From Bacillus sp. V5-8f (lineage in GTDB: Bacteria > Bacillota > Bacilli > Bacillales > DSM-1321), in NCBI RefSeq assembly GCF_002863565.1, contig NZ_PGUW01000026.1, forward strand, positions 121,129 to 185,128: a stretch of DNA of 64,000 nt. The letters run 5' to 3'. Under the pieces are notes generated by a model, which saw only the letters and a program-made list of their open reading frames with translations, searched no databases and was not told the DNA's origin. The stretch's first letter is position 1. Every line of letters starts with the position of its first letter. The position numbers were made by a program, and so were the translations under genes. Positions 17,142-25,839 of the stretch are shown here, in pieces.

Positions 17142-18209
17142 TCATGCCTTAATCGAATGAAACTCACCGTATTTCGGCAAAGAAATGGTGACCGCTGTTC
17201 CTCGGTTTGGTTTACTTTCGACTTCAATTGTTCCATGGTGGTTTTCTATAATTCGCTTGCAAATCATCAACCCAAGTCCAGTACCTTTTTCTTTTGTAGT
17301 GTAAAAAGGTTCAAAGAGTGTCTTTTGCCTCTCTTCTGAAATTCCAGAACCATTATCAATGATTTGGATAACATAATTATTCTCCGAGCCTGCTTTTAGT
17401 ATAAGGTCGATATTTTTATTGGTTTCCAACGTAGCTTCCAAGGCATTTTGAATCACATTAATAAGGACTTGTTTTATCTGATTCGGATCGCATAAAGCTG
17501 TTATGGAGGATTCTAGTACGGTATTCACTTTGACACTTTTTATGTTGGATTGCGGCTCCATAAATTTTACTACATTCACTATTAATTCTTTTATATCTGT
17601 TTCTTTAAATTCTATCGTATCACGCGGTTTTGCCAGAAACATAAATTCATTTACTATTTTATTGATCCGGTCTAACTCACTTAGCATGATATCTAGATAT
17701 TCTTTCGTCGGTACGTCATTCATTGTTTCTTTCAAAATTTGGGCAAACCCTGTAATAGAAGTCAAGGGATTTCTAATTTCATGTGCAATCCCTGCTGCCA
17801 GTTCCCCAACCATTGAAAGCTTTTCCATTTCGTGAACCTTCATGTCATTCTTCTTTTCTATTGTGATGTCAATCGCTGTGCCGTTTACTTCAATTGTAGA
17901 AGAATTAATTATTATGGGACTCAAACAGGCCACATAGTAAGAGCCATTTAAGCTCCCTTCGTAATTCACAGTTTCCCCATTCCATGCCATATCGTAATAC
18001 ATGTGTTTTTGATTCGCACTGTCTTCAGGCAAAAAATCATATAACGTATGGCCCACTACATCAGTTGCACATATCCCAACCTTATCAAGGAAATCCCCTT
18101 CAATGAATGTATGGATAAAATGATGGCCCTTTTTAAGAAATTTAAAAACAAAACCATTTTTTCGGGGTACCAGGTTTTTGTAGTTAATGCTCCTCTTTAT
18201 TCCTGCCAT
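17142..18209 (-). CDS. PAS sensor histidine kinase, sporulation-kinase type (355 aa)
   Basis: A soluble kinase with an N-terminal PAS-like region (about 20-115), then HisKA with His143 in GIAHEIRNPLT, and HATPase_c with N box NVIQNALEA (251-259), G1 DNGSGI (285-290) and G2 GTGLGL (309-314). No membrane segment is seen. The HisKA sequence resembles the KinA-KinE group that feeds the Spo0 phosphorelay, and a Spo0E-type phosphatase is next to it. No response regulator is adjacent, as for orphan sporulation kinases. Assignment to the phosphorelay is an inference. Confidence 0.85.
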   Translation of the reverse strand: MAGIKRSINYKNLVPRKNGFVFKFLKKGHHFIHTFIEGDFLDKVGICATDVVGHTLYDFLPEDSANQKHMYYDMAWNGETVNYEGSLNGSYYVACLSPIIINSSTIEVNGTAIDITIEKKNDMKVHEMEKLSMVGELAAGIAHEIRNPLTSITGFAQILKETMNDVPTKEYLDIMLSELDRINKIVNEFMFLAKPRDTIEFKETDIKELIVNVVKFMEPQSNIKSVKVNTVLESSITALCDPNQIKQVLINVIQNALEATLETNKNIDLILKAGSENNYVIQIIDNGSGISEERQKTLFEPFYTTKEKGTGLGLMICKRIIENHHGTIEVESKPNRGTAVTISLPKYGEFHSIKA

Positions 18210-18281
18210 GTTTTTCCCCCTTTAGACATTATTATTCTACTTAATTCGTCATATTACACTAAAATCCTTTTAACTTTTCCC

Positions 18282-18605
18282 ATGAATTCGTTTCAATATC
18301 GCTGTGCAAGGGAAATCATAAAGCAATTGCAAAAGGGGAGGACAGTTCAATGCTACTATTTTGCCGAGTCAAGACATATCACCATTGCCATCGAGTTTGA
18401 TGGAAAGGCAACAAAAGAAGATGCGATGATTTTGGACAACTACGTCAGAAGTAATTTTCAAGAAAATGAAAAGTTTAACATCCTAGCCATTATGCATGGT
18501 CTGGATGGGATGACAGTAAGAGGAATAGTGGATGGGGTAAAATTTGACGCAAAACGGTGGATGCAATTTAATAAATTCGCCGTCATTAGCGATACTTTTA
18601 TTTAG
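18282..18605 (+). CDS. SpoIIAA-like (STAS-fold) protein, possibly truncated (107 aa)
   Basis: The segment HITIAIEFDGKATKEDAMIL to RGIVDGVKFDAKRWMQFNKF and AVISD matches the SpoIIAA-like family (PF11964), which has a STAS-type fold and no known enzyme activity. Members usually run some 30 residues further with a conserved Trp-rich end; here the frame stops straight after ISDTFI. There is no clear ribosome site before ATG 18282, and a longer reading from 18048 would run antisense through the kinase start. It may be a remnant. Confidence 0.45.
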   Translation: MNSFQYRCAREIIKQLQKGRTVQCYYFAESRHITIAIEFDGKATKEDAMILDNYVRSNFQENEKFNILAIMHGLDGMTVRGIVDGVKFDAKRWMQFNKFAVISDTFI

Positions 18606-18695
18606 ATTGTTTAGTTACAAAATTGCGACCCCTATTGCCAGCCTTTACTAACAATTGGGGTGCAGTTCAACTCATATTGTGGGTTTTGTCTTTCT

Positions 18696-18863
18696 TTAAC
18701 GATTGTTCCCAGGTGTGCCGTTCATTAAATCGTCACCTGAACGATTTGTTTCTAAAGTCGTGCGATCATCCAAACCAGCTAAATCAGATGCTGATATTAC
18801 TACTTTTTCTCCGCCTATTGTTTCAGGTGTGAAATTGGAATCCTTTTGGTTTTGTTTTGACAT
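18696..18863 (-). CDS. Small hydrophilic protein (55 aa)
   Basis: The frame MSKQNQKDSNFTPETIGGEK continues through SASDLAGLDDRTTLETNRSG and stops at 18696. GGAAGGAGGG lies 8 bases upstream of ATG 18863. No family is recognised; composition is like the 61-aa protein at 46241-46426. Confidence 0.6.
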   Translation of the reverse strand: MSKQNQKDSNFTPETIGGEKVVISASDLAGLDDRTTLETNRSGDDLMNGTPGNNR

Positions 18864-18879
18864 AATGCGATCCCTCCTT

Positions 18880-19093
18880 CCTTATCATCTCCAAAGCCTT
18901 TATTGTCCGTGGTTGGATTAATTATAACTCCCATGATGGATATAAGGACTAATACAGCATCAACGAAAGCAATGATTTCTGTTTTGACTTCCTAAGTAAT
19001 GTTGTAATTAAAAAATAAAGCCGCCCCTAATTGAGCGACCAATAACGCTTGAGATACAATGGACATCCATAGAGCGTAACTTTTGAACCTCAA
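18880..19093 (-). pseudogene. Broken phage holin
   Basis: The frame from TTG 19093 reads MRFKSYALWMSIVSQALLVA, then an in-frame stop (FFNYNIT-stop-EVKTE), then FVDAVLVLISIMGVIINPTT. Two membrane segments and the NPTTD ending are typical of the phage holin family found with XhlA in Bacillus. The start overlaps the stop of the xhlA relic as in intact phage lysis cassettes. No endolysin follows. Confidence 0.7.
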
Positions 19094-19094
19094 G

Positions 19095-19294
19095 TTATCC
19101 CCCACCTTTCATTAACAGTCCAAGCAACCCCATAGCAATAGCACCTATAATAATTCCAATATCCAAGTCGTATTGCTTTTTATAGATGATAAGTCTTCTT
19201 TGATGTCTGTGATATTAGATTCAGCTACTGCTACACGAGTCTCCAGATTTGTCACCCTGTCTTCTAGTTTTGTTACCCTTACTTCTGGGTTCAT
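19095..19294 (-). pseudogene. xhlA: Broken XhlA (haemolysin-type phage lysis protein)
   Basis: MNPEVRVTKLEDRVTNLETR and AVAESNITDIKEDLSSIKSN form the XhlA coiled coil. A frameshift inside the junction moves the membrane helix IGIIIGAIAMGLLGLLMKGG into another frame, so the product would end early at WILELL. TTGGAGG precedes ATG 19294. With the holin this is the only trace of a prophage lysis module here. Confidence 0.75.
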
Positions 19295-19356
19295 CGTTAA
19301 ACCTCCAATCAAAAAAGGCGAGCATTAATCCCACCTTAATTTAGACACATAAAATA

Positions 19357-19377
19357 GAGGACTGAAAAACAGTCCTC
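19357..19377 (-). terminator. Terminator of the 94-aa gene
   Basis: A perfect GAGGACTG/CAGTCCTC stem with an AAAAA loop on the plus strand; located 25 bases after the stop at 19403. Confidence 0.65.
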
Positions 19378-19402
19378 CACAATACATCATGCTTATGTAT
19401 GT

Positions 19403-19687
19403 TTATATCTTACTTTTAATTATATCCTCGATAATTTTATTAATATCTAAAAATCCTTGCTCATGTAATCTTGGAACAGCATTATTTTGTAAGTATTCCC
19501 AATCTAAATCAATCGTGTATTGGTCATTTGCGTTAGCAATTTCCTTACTGTTTTCCCTCATTAGGATTCTGTATTTATAAGGCCATAAACCTGTCTTATG
19601 CTTTTGCATAATAAAATTAGAATCCTGCTTAATGTTAGTCCAAAAAGTAAGTCCACCTTGTGTAGAAACTGGCTTTCTAAATGGCAT
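19403..19687 (-). CDS. Protein of unknown function (94 aa)
   Basis: A soluble, mixed-charge protein (MPFRKPVSTQGGLTFWTNIK...) with a Trp-rich middle and a C-terminal helix ending INKIIEDIIKSKI. AAGGGGGAT lies 6 bases before the ATG and a terminator follows. No family is recognised. It lies next to a phage lysis relic and could be of phage origin. Confidence 0.6.
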   Translation of the reverse strand: MPFRKPVSTQGGLTFWTNIKQDSNFIMQKHKTGLWPYKYRILMRENSKEIANANDQYTIDLDWEYLQNNAVPRLHEQGFLDINKIIEDIIKSKI

Positions 19688-19915
19688 TTTTTTATCCCCC
19701 TTGTTATATCTACATGTAAATATTAACTTTTTCTACCATCAAGCTACAATACTTTTGTCCTAGAGTTTTTTTAAATCATAAAAAATACACCTACTTTTCA
19801 GTGGTGTTCTGTGTCACATAATGATCCTACTTTCCTCTATAACTACGTGTTACATAACGCAAAAGACGATTCTAATAAGTGAATAATATCGTCCATGTGT
19901 TTCCTTGTATTCAAT

Positions 19916-20377
19916 TTATGCTAGAAAAGGACTCATTAAAGGTTTATCTTTAGCAGATTTATTTGGCTTAAGAATAATAACGTAAGATTCTGACTCTTCC
20001 TCATATACAAATAACGCTTCATAAAGAACAAAAATAATTTCTTTTCCTTGTTTTTCGTATATCTCAATTAGTTTGTTTAAATCCTTTTCAGCGTAGATTT
20101 CAAACAATTCTGGTACGAGTACCGCAAACTCAAAAATGCGCTGGAGAACATCTTTTCCATTCGAACAATTAGAAATCTTCTTGAGTAGTTTTGATTCTTC
20201 GCTAAGTTTTACATTATTAAATGTAATTTTTATAGGTCTGGTTCTTTCAACTTCTTGATCTAGCGCTAAGTAAAACAGTTCGTCTTCTTGATAAATTAAA
20301 GTAATCTCATCATTAGATTGTTTATCATTCCTCGTTAAATTTCCTAGTTGCTTCATAAATTTCCCATGCAGTAACAT
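19916..20377 (-). CDS. Protein of unknown function (153 aa)
   Basis: An acidic soluble protein with helical segments (VLQRIFEFAVLVPELFEIYA, LNKLIEIYEKQGKEIIFVLY). A ribosome site AAAAGGGGAAC precedes ATG 20377. No motif allows a family call. It stands alone. Confidence 0.55.
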   Translation of the reverse strand: MLLHGKFMKQLGNLTRNDKQSNDEITLIYQEDELFYLALDQEVERTRPIKITFNNVKLSEESKLLKKISNCSNGKDVLQRIFEFAVLVPELFEIYAEKDLNKLIEIYEKQGKEIIFVLYEALFVYEEESESYVIILKPNKSAKDKPLMSPFLA

Positions 20378-20514
20378 ATTAAAAGTTCCCCTTTTCTCAT
20401 AAAAACAAATATCAGATACTATATTTTATAATGATATTGTAATTGAATGAATTAGTTTATCAAGGGATTTTAATTTTTTATTACGTCAATTCGTCCTACT
20501 CTGACATTAAGCCG

Positions 20515-20590
20515 GAGTTTTCAACGCCATTGTTTTATCATATTCCGTCTGTGTATCCGGTGAAATCAGCCGGATTGTTGATTGGTAGTG
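20515..20590 (-). pseudogene. Possible remnant of an exported-protein paralogue
   Basis: One minus-strand frame reads DTQTEYDKTMALKTPA. This resembles TRTQYDKTYGVKSTT of the secreted protein at 1-308, and the DNA around the GATAAAACA core is similar. Stops and frame changes surround it. The match is short, so this is tentative. Confidence 0.3.
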
Positions 20591-20693
20591 TCACTATTTT
20601 TTTATTTGCATCGTTTGCTAATACTTAATTCCTTTGAGTGGAATGATATTAAATCTTTCATTCTACTATCTCCCCTAAACAAAATAAAAAAAA

Positions 20694-20719
20694 CCACTGA
20701 ACCGTTTTTAGCTCAGTAG
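20694..20719 (-). terminator. Terminator of the secreted DUF3298-like gene
   Basis: CTACTGA pairs with TCAGTGG and is followed by TTTTTTTT on the minus strand, 14 bases beyond the stop at 20733. Confidence 0.65.
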
Positions 20720-20732
20720 CTCTAAATCAAAA

Positions 20733-21383
20733 TTACTTATATATAGACTGTGCTACCTTAATTACTGGCATTTCAGATGATGCCCAAGCTGTGTACTCTT
20801 GAAAATTTAAGATAATTCCACCCTTTGTATACACAAATTCACTGGATGTTTTTAAATCTTGGTAATTATATGCCTCAGGGAAAATATCATGTTTTTTACT
20901 TAAGTTATTAATGTAATTTACGAGTTTTTGTTTCTTTGCATTTGTTGTCATAAGATTATCTAACTTTATTTCAGTACCAGAACTCATATTAAAATTATAA
21001 GATTTTACGTAAATGTGGTTTCTTGCTCCCCCACCATATGTATCCGTAAAGAACAAAACACTAAGTGTTTTACCGTCATTATATTTGATAGAATATTTAG
21101 TTGTATGATACCAGTCGCCTGTATAATCAGGTTCTTCTTGTTTGAATTTTTCCAACTCATAATATTCCTTGTAGGACTTTTTTATTTCATTTAACAAGAT
21201 ATTATTGATTTTCTTTTCCATTGTTTTATTCTGAAGTCCATTGACTTGCGGATATTTAAGATCTTCGATTTTATTGTACTTATATGGTACAACCTTAAAT
21301 CCTGAAGCAGCGTCGGTTTGTGTAGAAAAAGTAAAACTCAAAATGATTGCAAAGAACAGCGTTGTTAAAAATAGTTTCTTCAA
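20733..21383 (-). CDS. Secreted RsiV/DUF3298-like protein (216 aa)
   Basis: A signal peptide (MKKLFLTTLFFAIILSFTFS, cleavage after TDAASG region) precedes a single domain with YPQVNGLQNKTMEKKINNIL, YSIKYNDGKTLSVLF and YTKGGIILNFQEY. This layout (DUF4163 plus DUF3298) is shared with RsiV and the N-terminal part of PdaC. Those are surface proteins; RsiV binds lysozyme. There is no membrane anchor or sigma gene here, so an anti-sigma role is unlikely. The ribosome site is weak but the frame is clear. Confidence 0.75.
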   Translation of the reverse strand: MKKLFLTTLFFAIILSFTFSTQTDAASGFKVVPYKYNKIEDLKYPQVNGLQNKTMEKKINNILLNEIKKSYKEYYELEKFKQEEPDYTGDWYHTTKYSIKYNDGKTLSVLFFTDTYGGGARNHIYVKSYNFNMSSGTEIKLDNLMTTNAKKQKLVNYINNLSKKHDIFPEAYNYQDLKTSSEFVYTKGGIILNFQEYTAWASSEMPVIKVAQSIYK

Positions 21384-21484
21384 AATTATTCCCCCTATTT
21401 GTCTGTACTCTAATGTATTATCGGAATAATTTTCCTATAATTAACCTATTAACATAATATTATGATGCTAAGCCTCGCCTACAT

Positions 21485-21967
21485 TTGTCTGCAAACAAAC
21501 AAGAACGGTTCGGCCAGAACGTCCCATTACTAATAAATTTCACAAACACAAAAACACACTCCATATTGGATGTTATTAGGCTTGCAAAAGGCCGTAGAGA
21601 ACAAGCCTTTTTAAGAAAGGAATTATTTAACAATAAACACACAGACATGTGTTGTATATGCGGAAAAGAATATCTAATTGAATTTTTAGTAGCAGCTCAC
21701 ATCAAAAAGAGGGCCGATTGTTCCCAGGATGAAAAACTAGATAATAAAAATATTGTTATGCCCATGTGTGCCTTTGGATGTGACGAACTTTATAAAAAAG
21801 GGTTTCTTTCTATGATCGACGGTACCGTTCGCGCGTTACAAGATACACGACTATTACCTAGTGCTTTGCAAGAATACATTACAAAAATAGAAGGTCGCGA
21901 GTGTGTTCATTATAACAGAGCAACAGAAAAATATTTTAAATGGCACCATAACCACCACAGTAAATAA
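21485..21967 (+). CDS. HNH-type nuclease, probably N-terminally truncated (160 aa)
   Basis: The zinc/HNH region reads CCICGKEYLIEFLVAAHIKK, then NIVMPMCAFGCDELYKKGFL, with a His in AAHI and paired Cys. This resembles the C-terminal HNH domain of larger restriction-type proteins. The frame opens at TTG 21485 with no ribosome site, and the first 45 residues look like a continuation of something longer. It is probably the tail of a lost restriction-like gene, and expression is doubtful. Confidence 0.5.
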   Translation: MSANKQERFGQNVPLLINFTNTKTHSILDVIRLAKGRREQAFLRKELFNNKHTDMCCICGKEYLIEFLVAAHIKKRADCSQDEKLDNKNIVMPMCAFGCDELYKKGFLSMIDGTVRALQDTRLLPSALQEYITKIEGRECVHYNRATEKYFKWHHNHHSK

Positions 21968-22453
21968 CAATCAAATTACTGGGCTATTGGTTTTATTTCT
22001 ATCCTCAACCTCCCGATCAATATAAGGCTGCGTTAAATTACATAAGGGTATAAAAACCTTGTCCACAACTTATGGAGGTGGAATCATTATCTTATGGGCT
22101 CTTTTGAATTTAAAGCGAGTGTTATGATTTCCAAAGTATTGCATATCTTCGTGTCAGTGACAAACTTCAGAACCTAGATAGGGAGCGGGTTCAATTGTAG
22201 CCACTCGGAATACCCAAGAAAATAACTAGCTTGATACAGGCAACACCTTTATTTCTTTAAATACTAAAAAGGAGCCAAAATTACGGCTCCGACTTTTTAT
22301 ATTTATTCACATGCATAACATCCAGTAGTAATTGACACTAATTAGATTGTCGCTGAGCAGGTATTCTTAGAATATGGTTGTAGATGGGGTTCAATATCAA
22401 CTTGGACTTTTGTATGTGTTCCGTATCCACCTATATAGTCACTTTTAGAAGAA
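21968..22453. other. Intergenic, terminator only
   Basis: No gene is supported between the HNH frame and hbd. The hairpin at 22271-22290 is the only clear element. Confidence 0.5.
22271..22290. terminator. Bidirectional terminator
   Basis: GGAGCC/GGCTCC stem with 8-base loop, TTTTT on both strands nearby. It can end the dehydrogenase transcript coming from the right. Confidence 0.65.
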
Positions 22454-23302
22454 TTATTTATACTCGTAGAACCCTCTTCCAGTCTTTTTGCCAAGATGAC
22501 CAGCTTCCACCATTCTTTTTAATAAAGGACACGGACGATATTTGGAATCATTGTATCCTTGGTATAAACTTTCCAATGTATGCAATACAACATCAACTCC
22601 CACCATATCAGATAGTTTTAACGGTCCAATAGGATGGTTAGCACCGAGCATCATGCCCTTATCTATTTCTAATGGTTCATTTCCTTCCATAACGAGAAAA
22701 GCAGCTTCATTTAGCATCGGTACCAGTACTCTATTTACAGTGAATCCTGGATAATCTTTTGCTATAATAGTCTTTTTTCCCAATTGCTCTCCAAAAGCCT
22801 TTGCCCACTCTACAATATGTTTAGATGTATTAATCGACACTACAATTTCCAGCAGATTCATAATCGGAACAGGGCTGAAAAAGTGTAATCCTATCACCCG
22901 CTCTGGTCTCTTCGTAACCGAACTCATGGCTGCAATAGATAAGGAAGAAGTATTGCTTGCTATAATAGCTTCCGGCTTTAAAAGTTTATCTAATTTAACA
23001 AACAATTCTTTTTTTAAATCTAGTTTTTCAGGAATTGCTTCAATTACCAAATTGGCATTTTTCCCATCATTTAATTGAGTAGAGAAGGTAATTCGTTTTT
23101 TTATTTCCTCGACTTCTGTAACACCTTGCTTTTTTAAAGATTTCTCAATCCGTTTTTTTCCCTTTATGAGATCTTCTTCCGTCCTATCGACAACAACAAC
23201 CTTAATCCCTGCCTGTGCAACTACTTGAGTTATACCAGCACCCATTAATCCACAACCTACAACTAAAACTTCCTTACACTGCTCTAATAATAATTGAGAC
23301 AC
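22454..23302 (-). CDS. 3-hydroxybutyryl-CoA dehydrogenase (282 aa)
   Basis: An NAD-binding Rossmann domain (VVGCGLMGAGITQVVAQAG near residue 15) is followed by ASNTSSLSI (catalytic Ser region), RVIGLHFFSPVPIMNLLEIV (catalytic His) and a C-terminal helical domain with GANHPIGPLKLSD. It interconverts 3-oxoacyl- and 3-hydroxyacyl-CoA. Length matches Hbd/MmgB enzymes. Start GTG 23302 has GGAGGGG 5-6 bases upstream. It is divergent from the LysR gene and likely the last step enzyme of the neighbouring catabolic cluster. Confidence 0.9.
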   Translation of the reverse strand: MSQLLLEQCKEVLVVGCGLMGAGITQVVAQAGIKVVVVDRTEEDLIKGKKRIEKSLKKQGVTEVEEIKKRITFSTQLNDGKNANLVIEAIPEKLDLKKELFVKLDKLLKPEAIIASNTSSLSIAAMSSVTKRPERVIGLHFFSPVPIMNLLEIVVSINTSKHIVEWAKAFGEQLGKKTIIAKDYPGFTVNRVLVPMLNEAAFLVMEGNEPLEIDKGMMLGANHPIGPLKLSDMVGVDVVLHTLESLYQGYNDSKYRPCPLLKRMVEAGHLGKKTGRGFYEYK

Positions 23303-23395
23303 CGTGTCCCCTCCATATTAAATAGTTAGTCCAAACGGTTTTTTATGGTTAATAGCTCTTTTGTACATACAAAATAATTACCTTGTTAGAACTTA

Positions 23396-23409
23396 AGTAA
23401 GCGCTTAAA
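23396..23409. promoter_or_regulatory. Possible CcpA cre site
   Basis: AGTAAGCGCTTAAA matches 12 of 14 positions of the Bacillus cre consensus (TGWAANCGNTNWCA) in the divergent region between hbd and lysR. It is consistent with glucose repression of a catabolic pathway, but a single site by eye is weak evidence. Confidence 0.4.
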
Positions 23410-23476
23410 ATAAAGAATACTAGCATGTTTGTAAATTTTACCTTGATGAATTTTCGGGCATAAAGGAGGGCATGAT

Positions 23477-24382
23477 ATGCATTTTGAACAACTAGAGTAC
23501 ATTCTAGAAGTTGCAAAAAAAGGAACTATTTCTAAAGCTGCTGAAACTTTACACGTATCACACTCTGCTATCAGCCAGGCGATTTCAAATCTTGAGTCTG
23601 AGCTAGGAATACCTATTTTTAAAAGATCGCGTTCAGGAAGTATTTGCACAGAGGAGGGAAAGAATGTTCTTAAATTATCCTACGATATCATGAATAAAGT
23701 CACAGAGCTTAAAGAATTAGGCCAGAAATCAAGTCTGATGAAGGGTAATTTATCAATATCCTCATCCCCAATTTTCTTCTCGACGGTGCTTCCTGAAGCT
23801 TTATATGCATTTAAACATGATAACCCCAATATACAAATTGAAATTAACGAAGACAGCACGGAAAATATTATTACATCGGTTAAAGACTATCAACTAGATT
23901 TAGGTTTCATTTTTGGGTCAGATGAAACGTTTAAAACTGTCTCTAAAGACTTGACATCCCGTTCGCTTTATCAACCAAAATTCAGGGTTTCTGTCAGTAA
24001 ACATTCCCCTTTAGCTAATAAAGAAGTAATATATCCTGAAGAAATGCTCCAATATCCCTTAGTTATGCGAAACGAAAAATTCGCAAAGGAGATTTGGAAA
24101 AAAATATTCTCAACATATGGCAAAGGGAAAGTTCTTTTTTACTCTAACAATGATGATGTAATTAAAAACGTAATAGCAAATAACTTAGCAATCGGTTTTT
24201 CAACGGATATAATGAAACACGACCCTCTTGTTAAAAATGGAGAGATCATCATGATTCCCTATGTTGATAATAAGAATAACCCTATCCTTCACTTGATTTG
24301 CATACATGCAAAAAATAAATACCTGTCTACTATAGAAAAGGAATTTCTTAAATGTATAACCATGAAAATTAATACATATTAA
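23477..24382 (+). CDS. LysR-family transcriptional regulator (301 aa)
   Basis: An N-terminal winged HTH (MHFEQLEYILEVAKKGTISK, then HSAISQAISNLESELGIPIF) precedes a two-lobe substrate-binding domain. AAAGGAGGG is ideal before ATG 23477. The gene is divergent from hbd and sits between hbd and the maoC-carboxylase operon. By the usual LysR logic it should control one or both with a small effector such as a pathway CoA ester or acid. No duplicated T-N11-A operator was confidently chosen. Confidence 0.9.
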   Translation: MHFEQLEYILEVAKKGTISKAAETLHVSHSAISQAISNLESELGIPIFKRSRSGSICTEEGKNVLKLSYDIMNKVTELKELGQKSSLMKGNLSISSSPIFFSTVLPEALYAFKHDNPNIQIEINEDSTENIITSVKDYQLDLGFIFGSDETFKTVSKDLTSRSLYQPKFRVSVSKHSPLANKEVIYPEEMLQYPLVMRNEKFAKEIWKKIFSTYGKGKVLFYSNNDDVIKNVIANNLAIGFSTDIMKHDPLVKNGEIIMIPYVDNKNNPILHLICIHAKNKYLSTIEKEFLKCITMKINTY

Positions 24383-24735
24383 CGAATCATTAAGATATAG
24401 TCTAAATAAATACTTTTCATTTTTGAGGGCCAGCTCTACATTTGTTTTTGCAGGGAATGCGTGAAACAATTGTCATTTTTTAGAGATTAGTTAAAAATCT
24501 TATTTCTGATGTGACATCCCACGATGAAGAGCTACTATCTGTGAAACCGAAAGTTTAAGGTTCCTAAAATCGAAATTTTACTTTACTGTTCATAAAAAGC
24601 TAAACACTAAAAAAGAACGATCTAACTCTATCTTTCTCACTGTTCTCCTTTTTTGATAGTTAACAGTTACATATAAAAATTATTAGATCCTTTATATTTT
24701 AAAAGCAAACAAGAAATTTTTTAAAAATCAAGTCT
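24383..24735. other. Intergenic between converging lysR and maoC genes
   Basis: About 350 AT-rich bases. A weak A-tract/T-tract hairpin near 24610-24650 may serve as a shared terminator. No gene is supported. Confidence 0.4.
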
Positions 24736-25179
24736 TTACTGATTTCTCTTAGGTAGAGCAATAACAACTTGTCCAGGGCCTACTGAAATACCCTTTGAAT
24801 TTTCAGACCATATCTCTAATTCTACAAAGGACTCATTATTTTCATGCCATTTCTTTTTGACAATACCTTTAGTCACAACCGTCTCTCCTACAGTATTAAA
24901 GACTTTCATACGGAATTCCTTTACACTTTTAATAGTACCCGAGAGACCGATAAACTCCCGGACCGTCCTTTCCCACATTCCGTAAAGGAAAATAATATTT
25001 GCGTACATATCAGGAGCACCCGTCTCTCTTGCATACTCTGAATTATGATGAATGGAATTAAAATCACGATTTGCACCGGCTGCCATAACCAGCCGGGAAA
25101 CACTAAGCGGAAAATGTAATGATGGGATTTCTTCTCCTATATGAACGTCTTCCCAATAACGTTGCAGCTTGTTTTCCAT
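24736..25179 (-). CDS. MaoC-type hydratase subunit (147 aa)
   Basis: A hot-dog-fold protein with the hydratase-2 signature region SVSRLVMAAGANRDFNSIHH, containing the catalytic Asp/His pair (DxNxIH), then a G-rich end (GQVVIALPKR). It is half the size of a fused hydratase, so it probably works with the adjacent 185-aa partner as a heteromeric enoyl-CoA hydratase or dehydratase, as in two-subunit MaoC systems. AAGGA precedes ATG 25179. It is last in the transcript hyuA-hyuB-ligase-maoC-maoC. Confidence 0.85.
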   Translation of the reverse strand: MENKLQRYWEDVHIGEEIPSLHFPLSVSRLVMAAGANRDFNSIHHNSEYARETGAPDMYANIIFLYGMWERTVREFIGLSGTIKSVKEFRMKVFNTVGETVVTKGIVKKKWHENNESFVELEIWSENSKGISVGPGQVVIALPKRNQ

Positions 25180-25214
25180 ATATATTGATTCCTTCCATTT
25201 TTGTATAATTTAAT

Positions 25215-25772
25215 TTATTCATGTGGAAAATAATGATATGTCTCTAAACGGATTTTTGCGACGAGCTGTCCTTTTTGGTTTTGTATTTTTGTTTCCCAAA
25301 TTTGAAATGCTCCTCGTCCGACTTTTGTTTCTTTCGGAACACAAGAAAGCAACACATCTCCGGCACGGCAAAGTCGATCTCCGATTATTACGGGTTTTAT
25401 ATAGTCAACCTCAACATTTGTTGCAAAGTAAAAAGGGGTTGGAGGTGCTAAATCAGTTTTTACTACCAATAACGGAAGTTCGGTAGCTGGAGCGTTTCTT
25501 TCGGCACTGGTGAATACATCCATTCCCGGTTTCCAGTAAGGGGGAATAATCCATGTAAATAGGCTGCTGTAAGGGGAAACAATATCGCTATAACCGTTTT
25601 CATTTGCAACAGCTTTATCATAGTGAAGAGCACAATCGAACTCAAGTGGTTCGAGAAATTGACGAATAGAACCGCGTTCAACATGGTCTGCGCCCCATAA
25701 CTTCGTGTCCTCATTAAAATTTGTACCTACTGCTTGAATCAATGGTTTCCACTCTTCTTTCCAATCTTTCAT
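25215..25772 (-). CDS. FAS1/MaoC N-domain-type hydratase subunit (185 aa)
   Basis: This matches the MaoC_dehydrat_N (FAS1-like) family: WGADHVERGSIRQFLEPLEF near residue 28, YSSLFTWIIPPYWKPG, and a hot-dog core ending AKIRLETYHY. It lacks the catalytic D-x-N-x-I-H motif, which is supplied by the next gene 35 bases downstream. Together they resemble split hydratases in which one subunit binds the acyl chain and the other carries catalysis. GAAAGGA precedes ATG 25772. Confidence 0.85.
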   Translation of the reverse strand: MKDWKEEWKPLIQAVGTNFNEDTKLWGADHVERGSIRQFLEPLEFDCALHYDKAVANENGYSDIVSPYSSLFTWIIPPYWKPGMDVFTSAERNAPATELPLLVVKTDLAPPTPFYFATNVEVDYIKPVIIGDRLCRAGDVLLSCVPKETKVGRGAFQIWETKIQNQKGQLVAKIRLETYHYFPHE

Positions 25773-25839
25773 CTGCTATATTCCTTTCTGTCTTTTCTTT
25801 CACGCTCATCCGTTCCACTTGCAGTACTATTTAACAAAA

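Noticed and set aside
18048..18281. N-terminal extension of the SpoIIAA-like gene
   Set aside because: It runs antisense through the start of the kinase gene; the family domain begins after 18282.
25223..25486. Plus-strand frame inside the MaoC N-domain gene
   Set aside because: Antisense shadow without ribosome site.
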